From Actinomycetes bacterium (lineage in GTDB: Bacteria > Actinomycetota > Actinomycetes > JAHEKZ01), in the NCBI GenBank assembly GCA_027117675.1, contig JAJAYM010000294.1, positions 1 to 7,553 on the forward strand: a stretch of 7,553 bases of DNA, read 5' to 3'. Both the position numbers and the translations under genes were made by a program. A model generated the notes under the pieces. That model was not told where the DNA came from. It was given only the letters and a program-made list of their open reading frames with translations, and searched no databases. Position 1 is the stretch's first letter. Each line of letters opens with the position of its first letter. This document shows positions 1-6,248 of the stretch, in pieces.

Positions 1-103
1 CATTGTTGAGGTTGTTCACCCGCGCACGATCAAGGCGTTTGAGGTCGGGGCTGTCGGCACCATGGGGTCCCGCCGCCGGAACGACCTTCTTGGCCTTTGT
101 CAA
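1..103 (-). CDS. N-terminus of an unidentified protein (runs off left edge)
   Basis: The minus strand opens with a TTG codon at 103-101, six bases after a strong Shine-Dalgarno (AAAGGAG, 116-110), and stays open to the window edge (34 codons). An in-frame TGA at 109-107 lies two codons upstream, so the gene cannot start earlier; the ATG seen near 62 is out of frame. The product begins MTKAKKVVPAAGPHG and continues with an acidic/basic mix ending RARVNNLNN. It is lysine-rich at the start, has no signal peptide or membrane segment in the visible part, and I do not recognise the family. It follows the alpha/beta hydrolase gene in the same direction after a 115-nt gap, so it could be co-transcribed with it or have its own promoter. 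The reality of the start is supported by the SD; the function is unknown. Confidence 0.6.
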   Translation of the reverse strand, partial: MTKAKKVVPAAGPHGADSPDLKRLDRARVNNLNN

Positions 104-129
104 AACTCACTCCTTTGCGTTCACCTGCG

Positions 130-182
130 CGATCGTGCCACGTCGCACCGGAGCTGCCTATCGCACCTGCCCGCCACGATCG
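130..182. repeat. 8-bp inverted repeat with nested direct repeats between two minus-strand genes
   Basis: CGATCGTG (130-137) and CACGATCG (175-182) form a perfect 8-bp inverted repeat with a 37-nt middle. The middle holds a direct repeat TCGCACC at 143-149 and 161-167, exactly 18 bp apart. It lies downstream of the hydrolase stop (219) and upstream of the SD of the gene starting at 103. No U-rich tract follows it on either strand, so it does not look like an intrinsic terminator. It could be a leader structure or a protein-binding site, or chance in GC-rich DNA. Confidence 0.3.
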
Positions 183-218
183 AGGATGCCCGATGAACGG
201 CTGGAGCGAGGACGCAGA

Positions 219-1034
219 TCAACCGAGACTCTCCAGGAAGTTGCGAATGACAGCGGTGAGCCGATCGGGCGCTTCAAGCTGTGGCAGATGTGCGACGCCT
301 TCGATGGTGATGAACTCGGCGTCTGGCAACCGCGAGGCCATCTGACGTCCGATCGCGCGCAGATCGGAGACGTCCAGATCCCCGGCGAGCACGAGTACCG
401 GGACTGCGATCTCTCCGAGTCGTGGCCAGGCGTCGTCGACGACAGCCATCGGACCTGGGTCAGGTGAGCGCAAAGCGCGAGCGTTCATGTCCAGGAACAG
501 CTCTCGTGGTGCCCCGACAACCCTTCCGGGCCTCGAGGCTGGACCATCCAGCCAGAGCTGCGCTTCCAGCGCATTCGCATCGTCGATTCGGCCCTCCTCC
601 TGGGCGCGCTCAGCTTCCGCGTCGAGCGTGGCTTCGCGTTCAGTGGGCTCCGGGTAGGGCGCCCCTCGTACGGCCGGCGCTATCAGTACGAGTGCCTTGA
701 CCCGATCCGGGTGAGACAACGCCAGGTCGACTGCGGTGCGACCGCCCAGCGACGAAGCAACGACCACCGACCGTTGCGAACCGACCGCATCAAGCACGCA
801 CAGCACGTCCCCGACCGGAGACCAGCCCACCTCGGAGCCATAGGTCGTCGCGCCAAAGCCCCTGGCGTCGAAGCTGATACAGCGATGGGTGGCTGACAGG
901 GACTTGACGATTGGCGTCCAGCTGCGGCGGTCAGTGACTCCGGCATGGAGGAAGAGGATGTCCTTGTGGCCCTCGCCGGTGCACTGACCGACCAACTCCG
1001 CCGCGAGGGTTGCTTGCCCAGAAGTGATCTGCAT
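219..1034 (-). CDS. alpha/beta hydrolase fold protein
   Basis: A 271-residue alpha/beta hydrolase, a usual length for a soluble single-domain member. Visible motifs in order: the oxyanion-hole strand HAGVTDRRSW (about 30-39), the nucleophile elbow ASSLGG (93-98, Ser95), the acid motif GDLD (218-221, Asp221 most likely) and the catalytic His in GVAHLPQLEAP (His249). A cap region lies between about 125 and 200, rich in Glu/Ala and Arg. The elbow has Ala-Ser-Ser instead of the commoner Gly-x-Ser. The triad appears complete, so an active esterase, lactonase or similar hydrolase is expected, but the substrate cannot be read from sequence. Start choice: an in-frame TGA at 1052-1050 limits the options to TTG 1046, two CTG codons or ATG 1034. 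I chose the ATG, although no clear SD precedes any of them. It is divergent from fhs and shares the 1035-1196 control region. Confidence 0.88.
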   Translation of the reverse strand: MQITSGQATLAAELVGQCTGEGHKDILFLHAGVTDRRSWTPIVKSLSATHRCISFDARGFGATTYGSEVGWSPVGDVLCVLDAVGSQRSVVVASSLGGRTAVDLALSHPDRVKALVLIAPAVRGAPYPEPTEREATLDAEAERAQEEGRIDDANALEAQLWLDGPASRPGRVVGAPRELFLDMNARALRSPDPGPMAVVDDAWPRLGEIAVPVLVLAGDLDVSDLRAIGRQMASRLPDAEFITIEGVAHLPQLEAPDRLTAVIRNFLESLG

Positions 1035-1119
1035 CAGCAGAGTCAACCGTCAGGCAATCCGAAAAGCGAACGATTTCGGGCAGACCGAGGGTGCTGCGTG
1101 GTCGACCTCCAGAATCGGC

Positions 1120-1136
1120 GTTCCGCATTACGGAAC
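1120..1136. promoter_or_regulatory. 17-bp dyad, possible IclR-type operator
   Basis: GTTCCG (1120-1125) and CGGAAC (1131-1136) form a perfect 6-bp inverted repeat around the AT-rich centre CATTA. The TTCCGC-centre-CGGAA form resembles operators bound by IclR-family regulators in Actinobacteria; that is resemblance, not proof. It lies 60 nt upstream of the fhs GTG and 85 nt upstream of the divergent hydrolase ATG, so it could act on either or both. No IclR gene is in the window. I could not identify a convincing -35/-10 pair around it. Confidence 0.4.
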
Positions 1137-1155
1137 ATTGGGACCACCGGGCGTA

Positions 1156-1176
1156 ATGGCCTGGATTGCCAGGCAT
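1156..1176 (+). promoter_or_regulatory. hairpin in the fhs upstream region
   Basis: GCCTGG (1159-1164), loop ATTG and CCAGGC (1169-1174) form a perfect 6-bp stem. Two further pairs (A1156-T1176 and T1157-A1175) are possible if G1158 is bulged out. It ends 9 nt before the fhs Shine-Dalgarno (AAGG, 1186-1189). As DNA it also reads TGGC-N7-GCCA, so it could be a second operator. As RNA it could modulate access to the ribosome binding site. There is no following U-run, so it is not a terminator. I do not see the conserved core of a THF riboswitch. Confidence 0.35.
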
Positions 1177-1196
1177 CTCTACGTCAAGGTATCGGC

Positions 1197-2897
1197 GTGA
1201 GCATCCCCAGTGACCTTGACATCGCCCGCGCCTCCACGGTTCGCCCAATTGGCGAGATCACCAGCTCGATGGGGCTTCCGGAGCACCTCTGGGAGCCCTA
1301 CGGCCGCGAGATCGGAAAGGTCAGCCTCGATGCGATCGAAGAGCTGGCCGACCGTCCACCGGCGAAGTACATCCTCGTCACCGCCATCACCCCGACCCCG
1401 CTCGGTGAGGGCAAGACAACGACATCGATCGGGTTGGCACAGGGTTTCGGTCACATCGGCAAGCGCGCCACCCTGGCCCTACGTCAGCCCTCCATGGGGC
1501 CGACGTTCGGCATCAAGGGCGGTGCCGCTGGTGGTGGCTACAGCCAGGTCATTCCGATGGAAAAGCTCAACCTGCACCTCACCGGCGACTTCCACGCCAT
1601 CACTGCGGCGCACAACCTTTTGGCAGCGATCGTCGACAACCACCTCTACCAGGGGAACGAGCTCGGCATCGACCCGCACGCGATCGAGTGGCGTCGGGTG
1701 ATGGACGTCAACGATCGAGCGTTGCGCAATGTCGTCGTTGGCCTGGGCACGCGTCTGGATGGGGTCCCCCGCCAGACCGGGTTCGACATCACCGCGGCGA
1801 GCGAACTGATGGTGCTGCTGGCCCTCGCGACGTCCGAGAAGGACCTGCGTGAGCGCGTCGGGATGATCGTGGTGGGTTACACCAAGTCTGGTGAGCCGGT
1901 GACCGCAGAAGACCTCAAAGTCGCTGGCTCGATGGCCGTCATCCTGCGCGACGCTCTCAAGCCGAACGTGCTGCAGACGATCGAAGGCCAGCCAGCACTG
2001 GTCCACACCGGACCCTTCGGCAACATCGCCACCGGACAGTCGTCGATCGTCGCCGACATGATCGGCATCCGCACCGGCGACTACCTCATCACCGAGGCTG
2101 GCTTCGGCGCCGACATCGGTGCCGAGAAGTTTTTCGACATGAAGTGCCGAATGTCGGGCCTGACGCCGTCCGCGGCTGTTGTCGTGGCTACGGTCCGGGC
2201 GCTCAAAGCGCACTCTGGACGCCACTCGATCAAGCCAGGAAAGCCACTGCCACCTGAACTGTTGGTCGAGAATCCAGACGAGGTGGCCACCGGTGGTGCC
2301 AATCTCCGCAAACATCTGGAGAACCTCAAAAAGTTCGGCATCACACCGGTCGTTGCCATCAACGCCTTTCCCACCGACCACCCCAGCGAGCACGCGGTCA
2401 TCGCGGAGATTGCAGCCGAGGCTGGTGCGCGTTCGGCGGTTGCCACACATGTCGTTGACGGCGGTGCCGGCGCGGTAGACCTGGCCCGGGTCGTCGAAGA
2501 GGTCGCGAACGAGCCGAACGACTTTCGATTCTTGTATCCGCTCGAAGACAGCATCGAGAAGAAGATCGAGACGATCGCCACTGAGCTCTACGGTGCGACC
2601 GGTGTCGACTTCTCCCCAGTCGCGGCCGCTCAGGCGAAGAAGTACGCGGCGCTGGGCTACGGACACCTGCCCATCGTGATCGCCAAGACGCATCTGTCGA
2701 TCACCAGCGACGCAAGCCTTCTGGGGGCACCGGAGAACTGGGGGCCACTGCCCGTCCGCGAGCTGCGGCTCGCCGCAGGGGCTGGGTACGTTTACGCGGT
2801 CTGCGGTGAGATCCGCACCATGCCGGGTCTGTCCAGTCACCCGGCAGCTGAGCGGATCGACATCGACGCGGACGGCAACATCGTCGGGCTCTCCTAA
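1197..2897 (+). CDS. fhs: formate-tetrahydrofolate ligase
   Basis: This cytoplasmic enzyme makes 10-formyl-THF from formate, THF and ATP, feeding purine and formyl-methionine synthesis or running in reverse. The 566 residues match the family's usual length of about 556-560. Diagnostic segments: the P-loop TPLGEGKTTT (67-76), the first family signature GIKGGAAGGGY (105-115), the second signature VATVRALKAHSG (330-341) and the C-terminal TMPGL block (541-545). The frame stays open upstream to 945, but the GTG at 1197 is chosen because the protein then begins at the normal family N-terminus, an AAGG (1186-1189) sits 7 nt ahead, and the upstream part is antisense to the hydrolase with no family similarity. 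It is the first gene of a likely unit with the M20 dipeptidase, 45 nt downstream. Possible control comes from the dyad at 1120-1136 and the hairpin at 1156-1176. All key motifs are intact. Confidence 0.97.
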   Translation: MSIPSDLDIARASTVRPIGEITSSMGLPEHLWEPYGREIGKVSLDAIEELADRPPAKYILVTAITPTPLGEGKTTTSIGLAQGFGHIGKRATLALRQPSMGPTFGIKGGAAGGGYSQVIPMEKLNLHLTGDFHAITAAHNLLAAIVDNHLYQGNELGIDPHAIEWRRVMDVNDRALRNVVVGLGTRLDGVPRQTGFDITAASELMVLLALATSEKDLRERVGMIVVGYTKSGEPVTAEDLKVAGSMAVILRDALKPNVLQTIEGQPALVHTGPFGNIATGQSSIVADMIGIRTGDYLITEAGFGADIGAEKFFDMKCRMSGLTPSAAVVVATVRALKAHSGRHSIKPGKPLPPELLVENPDEVATGGANLRKHLENLKKFGITPVVAINAFPTDHPSEHAVIAEIAAEAGARSAVATHVVDGGAGAVDLARVVEEVANEPNDFRFLYPLEDSIEKKIETIATELYGATGVDFSPVAAAQAKKYAALGYGHLPIVIAKTHLSITSDASLLGAPENWGPLPVRELRLAAGAGYVYAVCGEIRTMPGLSSHPAAERIDIDADGNIVGLS

Positions 2898-2942
2898 GCC
2901 AGACGCCCGCCCGCCTGGCGACAAATCTGTGAGGATGCTGCC

Positions 2943-4334
2943 GTGACGACAGCAGAGCAGGCTCCGGGATCCCCCGACGATCTCCGAGAGCGGATCAGCG
3001 CGGTGATGCCCGGCATCATCGACGACCTCACCCGTCTCGTCGCCATTCCCTCGTGCGCCTTTCCCGGGTTTCCCCCCGAACCGGTACTGAAGATGGCCGC
3101 CGAAACTGTGGCCTGGCTGCACCGCAGCGGGATGCCGAACGCTCGGCTGCTGGAAGTCCCTGACGGCTACCCCGTCGTCTACGGAGATCGCCCCGCTCCC
3201 CCGGGCGCCCCGACGGTACTTCTCTACGCCCACTACGACGTGCAGCCAGCTCCGCCGGAGCAAGGCTGGACGATCGACCCCTGGAGCCCGACAGTGCGCG
3301 ACGGCCGCCTCTACGGACGTGGAGCCGCCGACGACAAGTCAGGCATCGCGATGCATGCCGCGACCCTGCAGGCTTTCGGTGATGGCCTTGCGGTGGGCAT
3401 CAAGGTGGTCATCGAGGGCGAAGAGGAGACCGACTCACACCTGGAAGCGTTCGCACTGGCCAACCCCGACCTGTTCACCGCCGATGTGTATGTCATCGCA
3501 GACGGTGGAAACGAACAGGTTGGCGAACCGGTGATCGGTGTGTCGACCCGTGGAGGAGTCGTCCTCGAGGTGGCGGTGAACACCCTGGAACAACCGGTTC
3601 ACTCCGGCCTCTTCGGCGGCGCCGCACCTGATGCGCTCCTCGCACTCATGCGGATGCTGGCCACGCTTCACGACGACACTGGTGACGTGGCCGTGACCGG
3701 GCTTGCCCACTCAGACTGGGACGGTGATGACACAGACGAGCAACTCTTTAGGCGAGCGTCTGGAACGCTTCCTGGGCAGCCTCTGGTCGGGACTGGACGC
3801 CTTTCTAGTCGGCTCTGGACCCGTCCCGCAATCTCGGTGATCGGCCTCGACGCGCCCCCGACGCATGGCGCGGTGAATGCTCTCGCGCCGCGCGCAAAGG
3901 CAGTCGTCGCGATGCGCATTCCACCCGGCGCCGACGCTGACCATGAGTGTCAGCGGCTGACCGAGCACCTAGTGGCAGCGGCCCCTTGGGGCGTCAGCGT
4001 CGAAGTCAATCCCACGGTCTTGTGGCCCGGGTGGAGCACCTCTCCGAACGGTCCATTCGTCACGTTGGCCCGCGAAGCGATGACTGAGGTCTTCGGGAAA
4101 CCAACCGGTGTGATCGGGAGCGGTGGCTCTATCCCGCTGCTGACCACACTCGCCGAGATCAACCCGGCGGCGGAGTTCGTCCTATGGGGCGCCGAGGACG
4201 GGGCGCAGGCCAACATTCACTCGGCCGACGAGAGCGTCGACCTCGCTGAGTTGGAGCGAGCCGCGTTGGCGCAGACGATCTTTGTGGCTCGGCTCAGCAG
4301 CGACGCTCGGATGGACCAGGGCAAGCAGAGTTGA
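2943..4334 (+). CDS. M20-family metallopeptidase (dipeptidase, ArgE/DapE/CPG2 type)
   Basis: A 463-residue di-zinc peptidase of the M20 family, of the carnosinase-like dipeptidase length with an inserted dimerisation (lid) domain around 205-325. The metal and catalytic residues are all visible by family alignment: His97 and the helper Asp99 in AHYDVQP, the bridging Asp130 in GRGAADDKSG, catalytic Glu161 and metal ligand Glu162 in EGEEETDS, Asp187 in IADGG, and His426 in NIHSADE. His220 in VHSGLFGG is the likely substrate-binding His from the partner subunit. No signal peptide is visible, so it should act in the cytoplasm on dipeptides or N-acyl amino acids; the exact substrate is unknown. The start is GTG 2943, with GAGG at 2931-2934, 8 nt upstream. 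The gene sits between fhs and an MFS permease whose ATG is only 23 nt past this stop, which suggests co-expression. Confidence 0.93.
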   Translation: MTTAEQAPGSPDDLRERISAVMPGIIDDLTRLVAIPSCAFPGFPPEPVLKMAAETVAWLHRSGMPNARLLEVPDGYPVVYGDRPAPPGAPTVLLYAHYDVQPAPPEQGWTIDPWSPTVRDGRLYGRGAADDKSGIAMHAATLQAFGDGLAVGIKVVIEGEEETDSHLEAFALANPDLFTADVYVIADGGNEQVGEPVIGVSTRGGVVLEVAVNTLEQPVHSGLFGGAAPDALLALMRMLATLHDDTGDVAVTGLAHSDWDGDDTDEQLFRRASGTLPGQPLVGTGRLSSRLWTRPAISVIGLDAPPTHGAVNALAPRAKAVVAMRIPPGADADHECQRLTEHLVAAAPWGVSVEVNPTVLWPGWSTSPNGPFVTLAREAMTEVFGKPTGVIGSGGSIPLLTTLAEINPAAEFVLWGAEDGAQANIHSADESVDLAELERAALAQTIFVARLSSDARMDQGKQS

Positions 4335-4357
4335 GTCCAGGAAGGGTCGACGGCGTC

Positions 4358-5707
4358 ATGAGCGACGACACGGACGGGCGAGAACGCCAGCAACGTGCTT
4401 GGTACTTCTACGACTGGGCGAACTCGGCCTTCTCTACGACGGTGGTCACAGTTTTTCTCGGGCCCTACCTGACGACGCTCGCCGAGGACGCAGCCGGTGC
4501 CGACGACCGCGTTGGATTCCTGCTCTGGGATGTGCGTCCAGGCACATACTTCTCCCTGCTGGTTTCACTCTCAGTGGTGCTGCAGGTGCTGGTCTTGCCG
4601 GTCACCGGAGCGATTGCCGACCGTTCAGGACACCAAAGACAGCTGCTGGCGTCCTTTGCGGCGATTGGCTCGGTCGCGACCATGACCATGGTGGTCCTCA
4701 CCGACGGGCGTTTCGTGTTGGGCGGGATCTTGCTCGTAGTCGCCAATCTTGCGTTCGGTATGAGCGTCGTTGTGTACAACGCGTTCCTCCCCCAGATCTC
4801 CACTCCAGACGAACGCGACCGGGTCTCCTCGCGCGGCTGGGCGCTGGGGTACCTCGGTGGCGCCGTTCTCTTGGTTGTCAATCTCGGGCTCTACCTGGGA
4901 CATGAAGGTATCGGTCTCACCGAACGTGAAGCAGTGCGGATCAGTCTGCTCTCGGCCGGAATCTGGTGGGCAGTCTTCACGATCATTCCCGTGATGGGGC
5001 TTCGCGGCGTCCAGCGAACGGCTAGTGACTCAGCAAATGATGTGCGTGCCCCGGGTGGCGTCATCACCAGCGGATTCCGGCAGTTAGCTGGAACGCTGCG
5101 CGATATCCGCCAATACCCGCAAACGCTGCTCTTCCTGCTCGCGTACCTGCTCTACAACGACGGAATTCAAACTGTCATCGTCCTTGCTGCGGTCTACATC
5201 GAGAAGGAGCTGCTCCTCGACACGTCCGTGTCGATCTCGGTCATCCTGCTTGTCCAGATCGTCGCCTTCGCTGGGGCACTCGCACTCGGCCGCCTCGCTG
5301 CTCGTTGGGGCGCCAAGCGGGTGATCCTGCGCACCCTCGTGGTGTGGGGCGGCATCTTGGTGGTCGCCTTTTTCCTTCCTCAGAACGAGCCACTTGGCGT
5401 CTACGCGATTGCTGCAGTCATCGGGTTCGTACTGGGCGGGTCTCAGGCACTCTCCCGATCGCTTTATTCGCAGCTGATTCCGAAGGGTCGCGAGGCGGAG
5501 TACTTCGCCTTCTACGAGATCTCTGAACGGGGCACCAGCTGGCTGGGCACCTTGACGTTCGCGTTGACCTACGAGATCTCCGGTTCCTACCGGGTGGCGA
5601 TCGTCGTACTGGTGGTGTTCTTTGTCGTCGGTGGTCTCCTCCTGCACCGGGTGCGCGTTGGCGACGCCATCGACGCCGTTGGCAACCCTCGTCCTGCCGT
5701 GCTGTAA
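4358..5707 (+). CDS. UMF1/Atg22-like MFS transporter
   Basis: A polytopic membrane protein of 449 residues with about 12 hydrophobic segments, typical for MFS. Family marks of the UMF1 (Atg22-like) group: YDWANSAFSTTV (18-29), YNAFLPQI (140-147), RGWALGYLGG (159-168), YLLYNDGIQT (263-272) and GSQALSRSLYSQLIP (361-375). MFS loop motifs occur at GAIADRSGHQR (84-94) and GRLAARWGAKR (311-321). Yeast Atg22 releases amino acids from the vacuole; bacterial substrates are undefined. Start choice: a TTG at 4331 overlaps the dipeptidase stop, but ATG 4358 has a good SD, AGGAAGGG (4339-4346), 11 nt upstream and gives the normal family N-terminus, so I prefer the ATG. Coupling to the M20 dipeptidase suggests transport of peptides, amino acids or their derivatives; this is inference. 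Confidence 0.92.
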   Translation: MSDDTDGRERQQRAWYFYDWANSAFSTTVVTVFLGPYLTTLAEDAAGADDRVGFLLWDVRPGTYFSLLVSLSVVLQVLVLPVTGAIADRSGHQRQLLASFAAIGSVATMTMVVLTDGRFVLGGILLVVANLAFGMSVVVYNAFLPQISTPDERDRVSSRGWALGYLGGAVLLVVNLGLYLGHEGIGLTEREAVRISLLSAGIWWAVFTIIPVMGLRGVQRTASDSANDVRAPGGVITSGFRQLAGTLRDIRQYPQTLLFLLAYLLYNDGIQTVIVLAAVYIEKELLLDTSVSISVILLVQIVAFAGALALGRLAARWGAKRVILRTLVVWGGILVVAFFLPQNEPLGVYAIAAVIGFVLGGSQALSRSLYSQLIPKGREAEYFAFYEISERGTSWLGTLTFALTYEISGSYRVAIVVLVVFFVVGGLLLHRVRVGDAIDAVGNPRPAVL

Positions 5708-5838
5708 CAGCTCCAGAAGGGTCGGACCGGAGGCGTCAGTCCCCCAGCCGGCGGCTTGTGCGTCGGGACGCCCGGCCGCACTATGAATGACAAGAAAAGC
5801 GTACAAATCGGACAGAAAGTTTGGGAACCAACGGCTTG

Positions 5839-5865
5839 GGGAATCCGTCGGAGGGAAAAGACGTT
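5839..5865 (+). promoter_or_regulatory. SigR/SigH-type ECF promoter for rbpA
   Basis: GGGAAT (5839-5844) and CGTT (5862-5865) are placed as GGAAT-N18-GTT, an exact match to the consensus of Streptomyces SigR and close to mycobacterial SigH, the thiol-oxidative stress ECF sigma factors. Transcription would start about 7-11 nt after the -10, near 5872-5876, giving a leader of about 20 nt that contains the SD GGAGGT (5884-5889). rbpA of S. coelicolor is a known SigR target, which supports the call. A near-copy of the -35 (GGGAAC, 5823-5828) lies 16 bp upstream but has only GTC at the matching -10 position. Confidence 0.75.
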
Positions 5866-5894
5866 GCCGTAGGCATCGACATTGGAGGTTGACC

Positions 5895-6248
5895 ATGGCT
5901 GAGCGTTCGCTTCGGGGGACCCGTCTGGGTGCGACGAGCTACGAGAACGACGAGGGTGTTGAGCCGGCGGCTCGCCTCGACGTCACCTACGACTGCCCCC
6001 AGGGGCATTCCTTCACGATGCCGTTCTCGGTTGAAGCCGACGTTCCGGCCCGTTGGGAGTGCCGCGCCTGTGGGGCCGCCGGCATCGGCCGTGACGTGCC
6101 ACTGCCTGAAGAGAAGGCGATCAAGCCCTCTCGCACCCACTGGGACATGCTGCTCGAACGCCGATCGATCCCTGAGCTCGAAGAGTTGCTCGAGGAGCGT
6201 CTGGAACTCCTGCGCGCCTCCGGCGCCGCCGCCCGTCGTTCCGCCTAA
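5895..6248 (+). CDS. rbpA: RNA polymerase-binding protein RbpA
   Basis: This actinobacterial transcription factor binds the primary sigma factor and RNA polymerase and stabilises the open promoter complex. The 117 residues fall in the family range (about 110-125). In order: a flexible N-terminal tail (1-25) with LRGTRLGATSYE; the core domain with Cys34, His38, Cys56 and Cys59 positioned for zinc, as in S. coelicolor; the basic linker (about 72-80, ending Arg80); and the sigma-interaction domain THWDMLLERRSIPELEELL (81-99), where the Arg89-Arg90 pair is the known sigma contact. ATG 5895 follows a strong SD, GGAGGT (5884-5889), 5 nt away. An ECF promoter sits just upstream, so induction on thiol oxidation is likely. 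The end overlaps the convergent fxsA stop by 4 nt. Confidence 0.97.
   Translation: MAERSLRGTRLGATSYENDEGVEPAARLDVTYDCPQGHSFTMPFSVEADVPARWECRACGAAGIGRDVPLPEEKAIKPSRTHWDMLLERRSIPELEELLEERLELLRASGAAARRSA

Noticed and set aside
3..467. Plus-strand frame over the left end
   Set aside because: It is antisense to both the left-edge gene and the hydrolase C-terminus, and its Arg/Pro/Ser-rich composition is typical of a shadow frame.
945..1196. In-frame upstream extension of fhs by 84 codons
   Set aside because: It lies partly antisense to the hydrolase, has no family similarity, includes the operator and hairpin region, and the GTG at 1197 gives the normal Fhs N-terminus with an SD.
1047..1196. THF or purine riboswitch upstream of fhs
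   Set aside because: Only one simple hairpin is visible; the multi-helix conserved core of those classes is not present.
1137..1196. Vegetative sigma promoter for fhs (TTGGGA at 1138)
   Set aside because: At 17-18 nt spacing there is no TANNNT-type -10, so I could not support a promoter call.
2898..2919. GCCAG/CTGGC inverted repeat after fhs as a terminator
   Set aside because: The stem has only 5 bp with a 12-nt loop and no U-run, and the SD of the next gene follows at once; co-transcription is more likely.
1479..3263. 594-codon open frame on the minus strand opposite fhs and the dipeptidase start
   Set aside because: The predicted protein is rich in Arg, Gly and Asp with no recognisable motif; it is the antisense shadow of a GC-rich coding region and crosses two well-supported genes.
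5732..5772. GGCGTC/GACGCC repeat after the permease as a terminator
   Set aside because: The arms are 6 bp around a 29-nt loop and no T-tract follows. Some termination is expected here but no structure is convincing.
5787..5894. In-frame N-terminal extension of rbpA
   Set aside because: It would contain the promoter and SD, and its residues are strongly basic and unlike any RbpA N-terminus.
5084..5896. 270-codon minus-strand open frame opposite the permease end and the rbpA promoter
   Set aside because: Low-complexity charged composition with no motif, antisense to the conserved UMF1 core; it would also cover the stress promoter.
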